From contig NZ_JAMZEB010000004.1 of assembly GCF_024172165.1 (NCBI RefSeq), forward strand, positions 35,168 through 99,167: a stretch of DNA of 64,000 bases. Direction: 5' to 3'. The position numbers and the translations under genes are program-made. A model generated the notes under the pieces. It saw only the letters and a list, made by a program, of their open reading frames with translations. It was not told where the DNA came from and ran no database searches. Origin of the DNA: Nonomuraea thailandensis. Its GTDB lineage: Bacteria; Actinomycetota; Actinomycetes; Streptosporangiales; Streptosporangiaceae. Below are positions 1-8,725 of the stretch, in pieces. Each line of letters starts with the position of its first letter. Position 1 is the first letter of the stretch.

Positions 1-1119
1 CTGGTGCCGATCTCGGTCTACCCGGACGGGTCCGGCTGGGCGTTCTACCCGCTGTACGTGCCGGGCTGGGGCGTGCCGCACGACCTGTTCGCCGGCGCGC
101 CCGGCACCGGCAAGTCCAGCCTGATCCACCTGGTGGCCGGCGAGTCGCTGAACATCGGCAGCGCGGTGCTGCTGTACGACCCGCACGGCGGCGGCAGCTT
201 CGAGCACCTGGTGCCGCGCACCACCCGCTCGTTCCTGGACGCCGGCGAGATCTACGCCGGGATGCGCGGCCTGGAGGCCGCCCACGCCGAACGGATCGCG
301 ATCTTGCACGAGGTCGGCGAGACGCGCATGGGTCCCGAGTACGGCCACCCGATCATCCACGCCGTCATCGATGAGGCCTCCCACCAGGCGGTGCTGGGCA
401 ACCCGCTGATCAGCCAGATCCTCACCCCGATCGGCCGGGAGGGCCGCAAGCTGTGGATCAAGCTGACCGTGGCGCTGCAGAACCCGGGCGTGGAAGAGGG
501 CTTCCACGACAACGGTGAACTGCTGGACCTGCTGCTGGCCGGAAACGTGGTGCTGTTCCGGGTCGCCTCCAACCGCATCACCCGCAACATCAAGGTCGGC
601 GACGTCGAGGTCGCCCCGCACCTGCTGCCGCCCTACTTCGACCGGGAGCAGAAGCTGCTGACCACCGGCCTGGGCTACGTGCTTACCGGCACGCCGCGCG
701 AGCTGCCCTCCCGCACCGCCAAGGTGCTCGCCCGGACGTTCACCAGCACGGTGCCGATGGGCTCGCCGTTCGACGACCGCACCGGCGAGGCGTTCGAGCG
801 CGGCTACGCGCGCGGCATCGTCGAGCTCGAGCGGCTGGCCGAACAGAGCCAGCGATCAAGCAGCCGGCCCGGCGACGGTGACGACGGCGGCGGCCGCACC
901 CTGCACGCGGTGCCCAGCTCCCCGGCCGACCCGACCGCCAAGGACGCGCTGATCGAGCTGTTCCAGCAGCGCGAGCACGTGACCATCGCCGACATCCGCA
1001 ACGCCGAGATCTGCTCTCCCTCCCGCGCCTACGACCTGCTGAACGAGCTGCTGAACAAGGAGCTCATCGAACGGGTCGAGGGCGTGCGCGGCCGCTACCG
1101 GTGGAAGGCGGCCTCATGA
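1..1119 (+). CDS. FtsK/HerA-type ATPase with C-terminal winged helix (5' end outside window)
   Basis: The reading frame is open at base 1, so the N-terminus is missing. The visible part has a Walker A loop GAPGTGKSS at about residues 31-39 of the visible protein and a Walker B VIDE at 121-124, the order found in FtsK/SpoIIIE/HerA DNA pumps. The last 65 residues look like a winged helix (LIELFQQREHVTIADIRNAE and onward), as in plasmid TraB proteins that read short DNA repeats. Downstream lie a SpdB-like gene and a second FtsK homologue, so I infer a role in intermycelial plasmid transfer or partition. The exact substrate is unknown. It could also be a non-transfer translocase of the element. 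Confidence 0.7.
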   Translation: MVPISVYPDGSGWAFYPLYVPGWGVPHDLFAGAPGTGKSSLIHLVAGESLNIGSAVLLYDPHGGGSFEHLVPRTTRSFLDAGEIYAGMRGLEAAHAERIAILHEVGETRMGPEYGHPIIHAVIDEASHQAVLGNPLISQILTPIGREGRKLWIKLTVALQNPGVEEGFHDNGELLDLLLAGNVVLFRVASNRITRNIKVGDVEVAPHLLPPYFDREQKLLTTGLGYVLTGTPRELPSRTAKVLARTFTSTVPMGSPFDDRTGEAFERGYARGIVELERLAEQSQRSSSRPGDGDDGGGRTLHAVPSSPADPTAKDALIELFQQREHVTIADIRNAEICSPSRAYDLLNELLNKELIERVEGVRGRYRWKAAS

Positions 1120-1306
1120 ACCTGCCCGTGAGCGTGCCGGTGACGGTGCGTACTCCTCCTCCACTCCTCCTCCTGCCCTCCACCCCTACCGGAGGGCCGG
1201 ACCCGGGGAGCGACACCCGCCCGTGCGCATGCGCGCGCGAGGGTACGGCCCGCTCCTCCTCCTGGCAACTACAAACCGTGACTTTTTCTGTGAAGGGACG
1301 ACGGTC

Positions 1307-2449
1307 ATGACCCGCCCGACGACGGCCACCACGCACCCGCAGCCCAGCCATGGGCTGGGCCTGTGGTGGACCATCTTGATCACGGGATGCGCCATCTCGG
1401 TCTTCCTGAACATGTGGCACGCCCTGACCCTGGACAAGCCGGGCACGGAGGGCGCGCTGGGCGTCATCTTCGCCCTGGTCCCGGTGCTGTTCGCGGCCAT
1501 GCTCTCGCACGGCCTGGTCAGCCCCATCATCACGTCGTGGTCCACGAAGGCGATCTTGTGGACCCGGATGGCGATCTTGAGCCTGTTCGCGGTCGCCATG
1601 CTGACCTCGATCGCCTCGCAGGCGGCGGTGATGAAGCCGTACGGCGGCGGCTACGGCGCCGAATGGTCCATCCCGCTGGTCCTGGACGCCTCCGCGCTGC
1701 TGGCCCTGAACTTCATCATCAAGGGCGCGGCCACCGCCCGCGAGGCCGTCCGGCAGGCGGATGTCGAGGCGGAACTGGCCGCCCTGCGGGCGGAACTGAG
1801 GCCCGGCGTCGAGGCGGAAGTCCGCGCGGAACTGGCCGCAGAACATGCCGCCGCTCAGGCGGAACTGGAGGCCGAGCGCGTCGCCGCCCGGGCGGAACTG
1901 AAGACGGAACTCGCCAACGCGCGGGCGGCACTGAAGGCGGAAGCCGACCGGACCCGGGAGGCGGAACTGAAGGCCGCCTGCGACCAGACCCGCGCACAGG
2001 AGGAGGAGAAGTTCAGGGCCGTCCGCGCCCGGCTGGAAGAGGAGTACGCGGCCAGGCTGAAGCGGGCTGCGGAACAGATCACGCAGCGTGCCGCGAGCGA
2101 GACCGAGGCCCGCGTGCAGCAGGCCAGGACCGAGACCGAGGCCCGCGTCCGGCTGGAGATGGCCGGCGACCGGCCCAAGGCCCGGGCCAAGACCACCGCC
2201 GGGCCCGCCCCGCGCACCTCCACTGACGGCCTGAGCAGGCAAGAAGCCCTGGAGATCCGCCTGCAGCAGGCGCGCGCCCTGCTCACCGAAAAGCCCGACA
2301 TCACCGGCGCCGAGCTGGGCCGCGCGCTGGACGTGTCCGAGCGGTACGGCCGCACGCTCCTTGCACAACTGGCCGAAGAAGCCCAGGGAACCCAGGAGGA
2401 GGAACCCCTCTCCACGACTGGCGACGTCCGCCTGCGCGCAGTCACCTAA
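1307..2449 (+). CDS. SpdB-like membrane protein with long coiled coil and C-terminal HTH
   Basis: The ATG at 1307 has a GAAGGGA Shine-Dalgarno about 9 bases upstream and gives 380 aa. Four hydrophobic segments fill residues 15-140. They are followed by an Ala/Glu/Arg-rich coiled coil (about 145-290) and a C-terminal segment resembling a helix-turn-helix (TGAELGRALDVSERYGRTLL). This layout matches DUF2637/SpdB-type proteins of actinomycete plasmids, which help spread plasmid DNA through mycelium (family knowledge). The coiled-coil codons GCG GAA CT repeatedly spell GGCGGAACT, the complement of a motif iterated downstream, so this coding region may also serve as a DNA recognition array. Function is inferred from layout and neighbours. 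Confidence 0.65.
   Translation: MTRPTTATTHPQPSHGLGLWWTILITGCAISVFLNMWHALTLDKPGTEGALGVIFALVPVLFAAMLSHGLVSPIITSWSTKAILWTRMAILSLFAVAMLTSIASQAAVMKPYGGGYGAEWSIPLVLDASALLALNFIIKGAATAREAVRQADVEAELAALRAELRPGVEAEVRAELAAEHAAAQAELEAERVAARAELKTELANARAALKAEADRTREAELKAACDQTRAQEEEKFRAVRARLEEEYAARLKRAAEQITQRAASETEARVQQARTETEARVRLEMAGDRPKARAKTTAGPAPRTSTDGLSRQEALEIRLQQARALLTEKPDITGAELGRALDVSERYGRTLLAQLAEEAQGTQEEEPLSTTGDVRLRAVT
1768..1968 (+). repeat. Iterated GGCGGAACT motif inside the SpdB-like gene
   Basis: Exact copies of the 9-mer start at 1768, 1789, 1858, 1891 and 1960. One-mismatch copies lie at 1825 and 1903. All are in the same orientation and the same codon phase (A-E-L). It is the reverse complement of the AGTTCCGCC array at 2716-2924. 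Confidence 0.8.
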
Positions 2450-2542
2450 AGCCTCTACCTGCGACGACGGGGCCCGGCAGCTGACCGGGAGTCCTCCCGC
2501 TCAGTCCTCTGTCCCTTCCCGTGACGAAACGGAGTGCATCTC

Positions 2543-2662
2543 ATGCGTCCCACAGCCTTCAACATGATCATGTTCGTTCTGGTGTTCGCCTTGATCATCG
2601 CCGGGCTGATCACACTCGGTAACACCTTGCTCGGGGAGGCGGGACTGCTGGACCCGCCCTGA
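2543..2662 (+). CDS. 39-aa single-span membrane protein
   Basis: This short frame starts at ATG 2543, with GGAG 8 bases upstream. It encodes 39 aa with one strongly hydrophobic stretch (FVLVFALIIAGLITL) and a short polar tail. It sits between the SpdB-like gene and the repeat array before the ftsK-like gene. Small membrane peptides are common in actinomycete plasmid transfer operons, but I recognise no specific family. The start signal, the hydrophobic core and the location support it as real. Confidence 0.5.
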   Translation: MRPTAFNMIMFVLVFALIIAGLITLGNTLLGEAGLLDPP

Positions 2663-2715
2663 CACCCGCGGGAGGCAGGGGCCACACCGGCTCTGCCACC
2701 CGGGAAGGACGGGCC

Positions 2716-2924
2716 GGTTCCGCGGCTCGGTTCCGCCCCCACATGGGGCTCGGTTCCGGCCTCAGTTCCGCCCACGGCAGGCCGTCAGTTCCGCCCCCGC
2801 CGGATCTCAGTTCCGCCCCCAGTTCCCCTTCCGGTTCCGCCTCCAGTTCCGCTCCCGAGGCCCTGTACTTCCGCCTCCCACAGTTCCGCCCGCCCGTCCA
2901 GTTCCGCCCCCGCAAAGTTCCGCC
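2716..2924 (+). repeat. AGTTCCGCC direct-repeat array, candidate clt/TRS
   Basis: This is non-coding DNA directly upstream of the ftsK-like gene. Exact AGTTCCGCC copies start at 2764, 2787, 2809, 2882, 2900 and 2916. GGTTCCGCC variants start at 2729 and 2833, with weaker copies at 2716, 2752, 2845 and 2867. All share one orientation with 16-73-base spacing. Streptomyces TraB pumps bind clusters of 8-base repeats at clt loci (known for pSVH1). The same type of signal is proposed here by analogy. A dense regulatory operator array is an alternative. Confidence 0.6.
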
Positions 2925-2960
2925 CCCGCCCGCCGACAGCTGATCACCAAGGAGCACGTC

Positions 2961-5438
2961 ATGACCGCCAGCCCGTCCCGCCGGATCAAGACCCGCCGCG
3001 CCGGCCCCGCCGCGCGTCCGGCAGCCACCAACCGCCTCGCCCAGGCCATCGCCCCGTCCCCGACCGCCAGAGCGGCCAAGCGGGCGGCCTCCGCCTGGCG
3101 CGCCGCCGCCGCCGGAGTCGGCCGTACGGTGCGGGCGGCCGGCACCGGCACCGCCACCTCGCCCGCCTACCCCTGTGACGGCATCGGCTTCGGCCTGGCG
3201 CTGAGCGCGCTGCTGCTGGCGGCTGCCGCCTGGAGCACCTTCAGCAACCCGCTCATCGATCTGGCCCGCATCCTGGCCCGGGCCCTGATCGGCGACCTGA
3301 TCATGCTCGCGCCGGTGATCGCCATGGTGCTGGCCTGGCAGCTGCTGCGCGGACCGGCCGGCAAGGGCGAAAAGGTGCGCCTCAGCGTCGGCTGGGCCGT
3401 CGTGACGGCCACCGGCGCCGCCCTGGCGCATCTGGCCGGCGGCGCCCCTCATCTGCAGGACGTGCACGCCATCGTCGCCGCCGGCGGCCTGATCGGCATC
3501 AGCGTCGCCAGCCCCGCGGCGGTGCTGCCCACCGGATGGGTCATCACCGTCCTGGTCGCCGCGCTGATCGGCGGACTGCTGACCGCGATCCGCACCCCAC
3601 AGCGGCTCCTGCAGCGCCGCCTGGCGCAACTGCGCGCCCCCCAGGCCACCACCGCCGCATCGCCCGCCCAGCCGCCCATGGACCACCCCGGCGATCAGGA
3701 CCAGGTGGACGCGCACGGCCAGCCGACCCGCCCGGTCGTCGTGCCGATCCGGCGGCCGGTCAACCCTGACCTGCTCACCGACAGCTCCCCCTACGACAGC
3801 CCCGTCGTGGGTGAGCAGCCCCCGACCGGGGCCCCGAACCCGGCGTCATCGACCAGCACCACCAGCCCGGCCGCCACGAACGCGGTCCCGGCCGCTCAGC
3901 CCGTCGACGGCGGCCCCGAAGGCGCCGCCGTCACGCCCATGCCGGTGCGGCCGGCGGTCGTGCCCAGCCTGAGCCTGCTGCGCCCCGGCCCGATGCCCCG
4001 GGCCGGGGCCGACGCCAACCAGCGGGTGGTCGAGGCCATCGACGGCGTGCTCGCCGAGTTCAACGTGGCCGCCGGCGTCAAGCGCTACACCCGCGGCCCG
4101 ACCATCACCCGCTACGAGATCGAGATCGAGCCCGGCGTCAAGGTCGAAAAGGTCACCGCGCTGACCAAGAACATCACCTACGCCGTCGGCTCGGCGGACG
4201 TGCGAATCCTGGCGCCGGTGCCGGGCAAGTCCGCGATTGGCGTGGAGATCCCCAACACCGACAAGGACCTGGTCGCGCTCGGCGACCTGCTGCGCTCGGC
4301 GGTCGCGCAGAACGACCGCCACCCGCTCATCGTCGGCCTGGGCAAGGACGTCGAGGGCCGCACCATCCTGGCCAACCTGGCCAAGATGCCGCACCTGCTC
4401 ATCGCCGGCGCGACCGGCGCTGGCAAGAGCGTGTGCGTCAACGACCTGATCACCAGCATCCTCATGCGAGCCACCCCGGACGAAGTACAGATGATCCTCA
4501 TCGACCCCAAGCGGGTCGAGCTGGCCACCTACCAGGGCATCCCCCACCTGATCACGCCGATCATCACCAACCCCAAGAAGGCCGCCGAAGCCCTCGGCTG
4601 GGTCGTCGGCGAGATGGACCGCCGCTACGACGACCTGGAGCGGCACGGCTTCAAGCACATCGACGACTTCAACGCCGCCGCCCGCGCGGGCCAGCTGACC
4701 AAGGACGACGGCACCCTGGCCAAGCCGTACGCGTACCTGCTGACGATCATCGACGAGCTGGCCGACCTGATGATGGTCGCCCCGCGCGACGTCGAGGACT
4801 CCATCGTCCGCATCACCCAGCTCGCCCGCGCCGCCGGCATCCACCTGGTGCTCGCCACCCAGCGCCCCAGCGTGGACGTGGTCACCGGCCTGATCAAGGC
4901 CAACGTGCCGTCCCGGCTCGCCTTCGCCGTCTCCAGCCTGACCGACTCCCGCGTCATCCTCGACGCCCCCGGCGCCGAGAAGCTCATCGGCCAGGGCGAC
5001 GCGCTGTTCTCCCCGATGGGCGCCAGCACTCCGGTGCGGCTGCAGGCCGCCTTCGTCTCGGAGAAGGAGATCGCGGCCGTGGTCGGCTACTGGCTGCAGC
5101 AGGCCGCACCGGACCACCATGGCGACGTCTTCGACGACACGACCACGCGGCCCGGCACCACCGGTGCGGCCGTCGACGGAGAGGACATCGGCGACGACCT
5201 GGACCTGCTGATCCAGGCCGCCGAGCTGATCGTCACCACCCAGTTCGGCTCCACCTCGATGTTGCAGCGCAAGTTGCGCGTCGGCTTCGCCAAGGCCGGC
5301 CGCCTGATGGACCTGCTTGAGCAGCGCGACGTGGTCGGCCCCAGCGAGGGCTCCAAGGCTCGCGAGGTGCTCGTCAAGCCCGATGGGCTGCCCGCCCTGC
5401 TGCAGAGCCTGCGTTCCTCCGTCTCCGCCCCGGCCTGA
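2961..5438 (+). CDS. FtsK/SpoIIIE-family DNA translocase with gamma domain
   Basis: ATG 2961 follows AAGGAG by 8 bases and gives 825 aa, close to full-length actinobacterial FtsK. Residues about 73-213 are hydrophobic membrane segments. A Pro/Ala-rich linker follows, then the motor: Walker A GATGAGKS at 483-490 and Walker B LLTIIDE at 593-599, with ATQRPSVDVVTGLIKANVPS downstream. Residues about 748-808 form a winged-helix gamma domain (IQAAELIVTTQFGSTSMLQR), which in FtsK reads polar DNA motifs. It lies among plasmid genes and behind an iterated 9-mer array. I infer a plasmid-encoded pump for conjugation or segregation rather than the chromosomal divisome copy. A relocated host ftsK cannot be excluded. 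Confidence 0.85.
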   Translation: MTASPSRRIKTRRAGPAARPAATNRLAQAIAPSPTARAAKRAASAWRAAAAGVGRTVRAAGTGTATSPAYPCDGIGFGLALSALLLAAAAWSTFSNPLIDLARILARALIGDLIMLAPVIAMVLAWQLLRGPAGKGEKVRLSVGWAVVTATGAALAHLAGGAPHLQDVHAIVAAGGLIGISVASPAAVLPTGWVITVLVAALIGGLLTAIRTPQRLLQRRLAQLRAPQATTAASPAQPPMDHPGDQDQVDAHGQPTRPVVVPIRRPVNPDLLTDSSPYDSPVVGEQPPTGAPNPASSTSTTSPAATNAVPAAQPVDGGPEGAAVTPMPVRPAVVPSLSLLRPGPMPRAGADANQRVVEAIDGVLAEFNVAAGVKRYTRGPTITRYEIEIEPGVKVEKVTALTKNITYAVGSADVRILAPVPGKSAIGVEIPNTDKDLVALGDLLRSAVAQNDRHPLIVGLGKDVEGRTILANLAKMPHLLIAGATGAGKSVCVNDLITSILMRATPDEVQMILIDPKRVELATYQGIPHLITPIITNPKKAAEALGWVVGEMDRRYDDLERHGFKHIDDFNAAARAGQLTKDDGTLAKPYAYLLTIIDELADLMMVAPRDVEDSIVRITQLARAAGIHLVLATQRPSVDVVTGLIKANVPSRLAFAVSSLTDSRVILDAPGAEKLIGQGDALFSPMGASTPVRLQAAFVSEKEIAAVVGYWLQQAAPDHHGDVFDDTTTRPGTTGAAVDGEDIGDDLDLLIQAAELIVTTQFGSTSMLQRKLRVGFAKAGRLMDLLEQRDVVGPSEGSKAREVLVKPDGLPALLQSLRSSVSAPA

Positions 5439-5470
5439 CCCCTCCACCACGGATCCCAGAGGACACATCG

Positions 5471-6112
5471 ATGACGCTCACGTACACCGCCCGCGCCGGC
5501 GCCGGGCGTGCCGACGGCGCTCACCGCCCGATCACGCTCATCTCCTTCGGCTACCTGCACCAGCCCGGCGAGAGGCCGCCGGCCGCCGACCGGGTCGAGG
5601 ACGTCCGCAAGCGGCTGCGTGACCCGGCGGCCGCCCGCGACGGCGGCATCCTCGACTTGGACGGCCGCGATCCGCGCGTCCAGCAGATCGTCCTGGCCAC
5701 GCCCGGTGCCGCCGAACTGCTCGACAACCTGACCGCCTACGCCGAACTGCCCGCCGGGCCACGCAGCATCGCGATCGGGTGCGCCGGGGGCAAACACCGC
5801 GCCTGCGCTCTGGTTCAGCTACTGGGCGAGCGGCTGCGCGAGCGCGGCCACCGGGTCGTGATCGACCACCGCCACGCCCACTTGCCCCGCGTCCTGGCGC
5901 CCGCCGGCGACCCGGTCGACGACGCGGCGGACCGGCTGCAGCGGCGGGCGCTGCGGGGCTACGCCGAGTGCATGATCACGGTAATCCCGCTGCTGATCGC
6001 CGCCCTGAGCGGTGCTCCCGGACCGGTCGTGATCGTCCTGGCCGTGCTGTTCGTCGTGGCGCTGATCCGCTGGATCCGCCTGGCCCCGCTCCCGTCCGGC
6101 ACCCACCGCTGA
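5471..6112 (+). CDS. RapZ C-terminal-domain protein with membrane tail
   Basis: ATG 5471 follows GAGG by about 9 bases, giving 213 aa. The region around residues 20-155 matches the C-terminal domain of RapZ: an ISFGY start, a central acidic segment and IAIGCAGGKHRACALV followed by a VVIDHRH-type strand. In enterobacterial RapZ this domain binds glucosamine-6-phosphate. The kinase-like N-domain is absent here. Residues about 165-200 form a hydrophobic segment (VIPLLIAALSGAPGP and onward), which RapZ lacks. RapZ-C domains occur in actinomycete plasmids, where their role is unknown. It follows the translocase gene by 32 bases and is probably cotranscribed with it. Confidence 0.7.
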   Translation: MTLTYTARAGAGRADGAHRPITLISFGYLHQPGERPPAADRVEDVRKRLRDPAAARDGGILDLDGRDPRVQQIVLATPGAAELLDNLTAYAELPAGPRSIAIGCAGGKHRACALVQLLGERLRERGHRVVIDHRHAHLPRVLAPAGDPVDDAADRLQRRALRGYAECMITVIPLLIAALSGAPGPVVIVLAVLFVVALIRWIRLAPLPSGTHR

Positions 6113-6143
6113 TCACGCGGCGCTACCCGTCCTGGAGGACTAC

Positions 6144-7712
6144 GTGACCACCATTACCAGGCCACACCCCGCCCGCGCAGACCAGGCCGCCAGCATCGCG
6201 CGGCAGATCCGCGCTTACCTCGACCGGATCCTGGCCGCCGACACCTCCGAATCGGCTGCCGCTCTCCTGCAGGTCGACCAGGCCCGCATGCTCAAGACCA
6301 TGCACGGCGGCGACGTCGTCGCCTGGGTGTACGCCGCCTGGCTGCGCGACTACCACCGAGCCGCGCTGCCCGGCGTGGAGCCGCTCACCGCCTGGGACGA
6401 CCTCTGCCTGGCCATGGCGCCGATTCCGCGCTGGAACCGCGACATCCACGGCTTCCTGTGCGTGGGCGGTTGCGACGACTGCTTCGCCCAGGTGGCCGAA
6501 TCCGATGGGTTCGGCTGGTGCGGACCCTGCGCCCGCAGGCTGCTGGAAGCCGAACCGAGCCAAGTGCGGCCGCTGCCCTTCCCGGCCGCCCACCACCATC
6601 TCGTGCACCGCGGCCTCCTGCCGGAGGAACGCGCCCACTTCCGGGCTGCAGAACTGCACGCCCGCCTGACCGACGACACCACGGTCACCTACATCGCCGG
6701 CGACGCCACCGCCTTCGACCACCCCGCCTGGATGGGCATGTCCCTGACCAGCATCCAGCTGAGCGGCGACCCCGACCGGCCCGCCCTGCACCTGACCGCG
6801 CACACCGGGCAGCACGGCCACCGGTTCAGCATTCACGCCACCTTGGCCTACGACCCCACGCCGGACACCAGCCGCCCCCACGGCTACCCGATCGACGCCT
6901 ACGGCTTCCGGCTGGCCACGGCAGAGCTCACCGACACCAATGGCCACACCACGACTGTCGCTGACCTGCACGAGCTGCTGGACGTCATCGTCTGCGGCGA
7001 AACGGAGGCCGCCGCGGACGATGACGCGCCGTCGGCCGCCCCGGCGCCCACCATCGCCCACACCAACGGGGAGACCATGCCCAGTCCCGGCACCCCACTC
7101 AGCACATCCGCGCCCACGCAGGACGCTGGCGAGGCCTTCGACCACGACGGCGACCATGGCCACGACATCGATGACCAGCAGCCGCCGGCCACCACCAACC
7201 CCATGGGCACGGTGCCGGGCTCAGTCCGCGCCGGATACGGCGTCGAATGCGTCGAAGGCTGCTGGATCACCTCGTTCTTCATCAAGCCCGGCAGCCTGCC
7301 GAACGTGCCGACCTTCCGCAGCCTGCAGGAGGCGGTGGAGGAACTGCCCGGCTACGGCTGGACCCGGGCCCACGACGTCGAAGGCGGCCTCGGCGAGGCG
7401 CACGAGGTGCCCGCGGCCGCGCAGCTGTGGCGCTGCCCGGACTGCACCCGCAGGCGGGCCTGCGAGCTGGAGGAGCATCTGCCGGTGCGGAAGCTGCCGC
7501 AGCTCACCGCATGGGGGACGTGGCGCGGAGGCGGACTCGCCTGCCGCCGCTGCCGCTGCTGGCTTACGCAGCCCGCCTACCACCAGGCCAGCAGGTTGAC
7601 CCGGACCATCGCCTGCGTCGTCTTCTGGCGCTGGCGCCTGCGCTGCCGCCGCGCCGGCAGGCGAGCTGAGCAGCACCACCAGCCCGCCCCTCCGCCGAGC
7701 GACATGTTCTGA
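6144..7712 (+). CDS. Hypothetical protein with two cysteine-cluster regions
   Basis: GTG 6144 has GGAGG 6 bases upstream and gives 522 aa. I recognise no family. A cysteine cluster at about residue 106 (CVGGCDDC, then CGPC) and two more near the C-terminus (CPDCTRRRAC and CRRCRC, about 430-475) look like zinc-binding knuckles. Between them lie a beta-rich segment and an acidic, His/Asp-rich linker (residues about 310-355). It sits within the same + strand run as the transfer genes. A DNA-binding or scaffold role is possible but not shown. Confidence 0.6.
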   Translation: MTTITRPHPARADQAASIARQIRAYLDRILAADTSESAAALLQVDQARMLKTMHGGDVVAWVYAAWLRDYHRAALPGVEPLTAWDDLCLAMAPIPRWNRDIHGFLCVGGCDDCFAQVAESDGFGWCGPCARRLLEAEPSQVRPLPFPAAHHHLVHRGLLPEERAHFRAAELHARLTDDTTVTYIAGDATAFDHPAWMGMSLTSIQLSGDPDRPALHLTAHTGQHGHRFSIHATLAYDPTPDTSRPHGYPIDAYGFRLATAELTDTNGHTTTVADLHELLDVIVCGETEAAADDDAPSAAPAPTIAHTNGETMPSPGTPLSTSAPTQDAGEAFDHDGDHGHDIDDQQPPATTNPMGTVPGSVRAGYGVECVEGCWITSFFIKPGSLPNVPTFRSLQEAVEELPGYGWTRAHDVEGGLGEAHEVPAAAQLWRCPDCTRRRACELEEHLPVRKLPQLTAWGTWRGGGLACRRCRCWLTQPAYHQASRLTRTIACVVFWRWRLRCRRAGRRAEQHHQPAPPPSDMF

Positions 7713-7758
7713 ACCCGCCATGATCCCCAGCTCACCGCGAACCGAGGAGGACAGCTCA

Positions 7759-8268
7759 GTGGTCAGCAGACGCCACGACGCCGCCCGCGTCTTCGAGGTG
7801 CTGCCCTACCCCGACACCGCGACCGGACGCCAGTTCCTCGTGCACCAGGACGGCAGCGTGATCCGGGGCCGCCACACCGGCGGCAACCTCGCCGAACAGG
7901 CGTCCTGGGCGCTCGCGTCGGCGTCCGGGTACGCCCTGTGGTTCCGCCGCTGGCGGCCGTATTTCCTCGGCATCCGCAACCGCGCCGCCGACCCGCTGCT
8001 GTATCAGTTCGCGCCCGACCTCACCGGCCTGCAGCCGTACGAGGCCGACGCGCCCGCCATGGTGTGGGCCGGCCACGAGGTCATGACCGCGATCGGCGAC
8101 CCGCGCAACCAGCCGGCCGCCTTCTTCGACCCGCACACCGCGGCGCTCTACGACCGGGTGATCACCCACCTGCAGCAGGCCTCGACCACAGCCGCTGCCG
8201 ACGTAGGCCCGGCCCCGTTCCCGCTCACCCGCACGGGCGACGCCCGCGCCCGATCCCACCAGGAGTAG
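7759..8268 (+). CDS. Hypothetical protein, 169 aa
   Basis: I chose GTG 7759 because GAGGAGG ends 8 bases upstream. An earlier ATG at 7720 has no ribosome site. The protein is soluble, Trp/Tyr-rich in the middle (ALWFRRWRPYFLG) and has no motif I can name. It is followed 7 bases later by the next gene, so the two are probably translated from one message. Function unknown. Confidence 0.55.
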   Translation: MVSRRHDAARVFEVLPYPDTATGRQFLVHQDGSVIRGRHTGGNLAEQASWALASASGYALWFRRWRPYFLGIRNRAADPLLYQFAPDLTGLQPYEADAPAMVWAGHEVMTAIGDPRNQPAAFFDPHTAALYDRVITHLQQASTTAAADVGPAPFPLTRTGDARARSHQE

Positions 8269-8275
8269 AAACCGC

Positions 8276-8725
8276 ATGACCCAGACCCTCATCGAATCGC
8301 CGCCCACCACCGCCGGCGACGCCTGGCACTTCGTCGGCGCGGCCACCCGCCAGGTGGCCCGGCACGGCAGCACGCTGCTGACCCACCCTGTGGACCGCGC
8401 CGTCATCCACGGCCTGCTCGGCGCCAGCGCCGAGCTGCTGGGCAAGCGCGGCCGTCAGCACCTGGCTGCGGCCAGCAATCTGCTGCGCCGCAACCACCGC
8501 GGCGGCCAGGCCGACCCGACCGAGACCGCGCTGGCCCAGACCCTGCTGGCCCTGATGTACACGCTGCTGCCCGGCTGCGAGCAGCACGCCGTCAACCTCC
8601 TGCAGGAAGCCGAGAAGACGGCCGAAGTCGCCGACGGGGGCGCCGCCGCCACCGACGGCGACGTGTTCCACGCGGCGCTGACCGGCCTGGTCTACGCCCA
8701 GCTCGCCGCCCGGAGGACCGCATGA
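8276..8725 (+). CDS. Hypothetical helical protein, 149 aa
   Basis: ATG 8276 follows AGGAG by 10 bases. The protein appears mostly alpha-helical and Ala/Leu-rich, with no membrane segment or catalytic motif that I recognise. Its stop overlaps the start of the next gene (ATGA at 8722-8725), indicating translational coupling. Function unknown; by position it belongs to the plasmid or ICE operon. Confidence 0.6.
   Translation: MTQTLIESPPTTAGDAWHFVGAATRQVARHGSTLLTHPVDRAVIHGLLGASAELLGKRGRQHLAAASNLLRRNHRGGQADPTETALAQTLLALMYTLLPGCEQHAVNLLQEAEKTAEVADGGAAATDGDVFHAALTGLVYAQLAARRTA

Noticed and set aside
1101..1310. Open frame after the first ATPase, with ATGA at 1116
   Set aside because: The product is Pro/Thr-rich low-complexity, with no domain and composition typical of read-through of non-coding DNA before the SpdB-like gene.
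3846..5468. Long minus-strand frame opposite the ftsK-like gene
   Set aside because: Gly/Val/Asp-rich shadow of a gene with strong motifs on the + strand.
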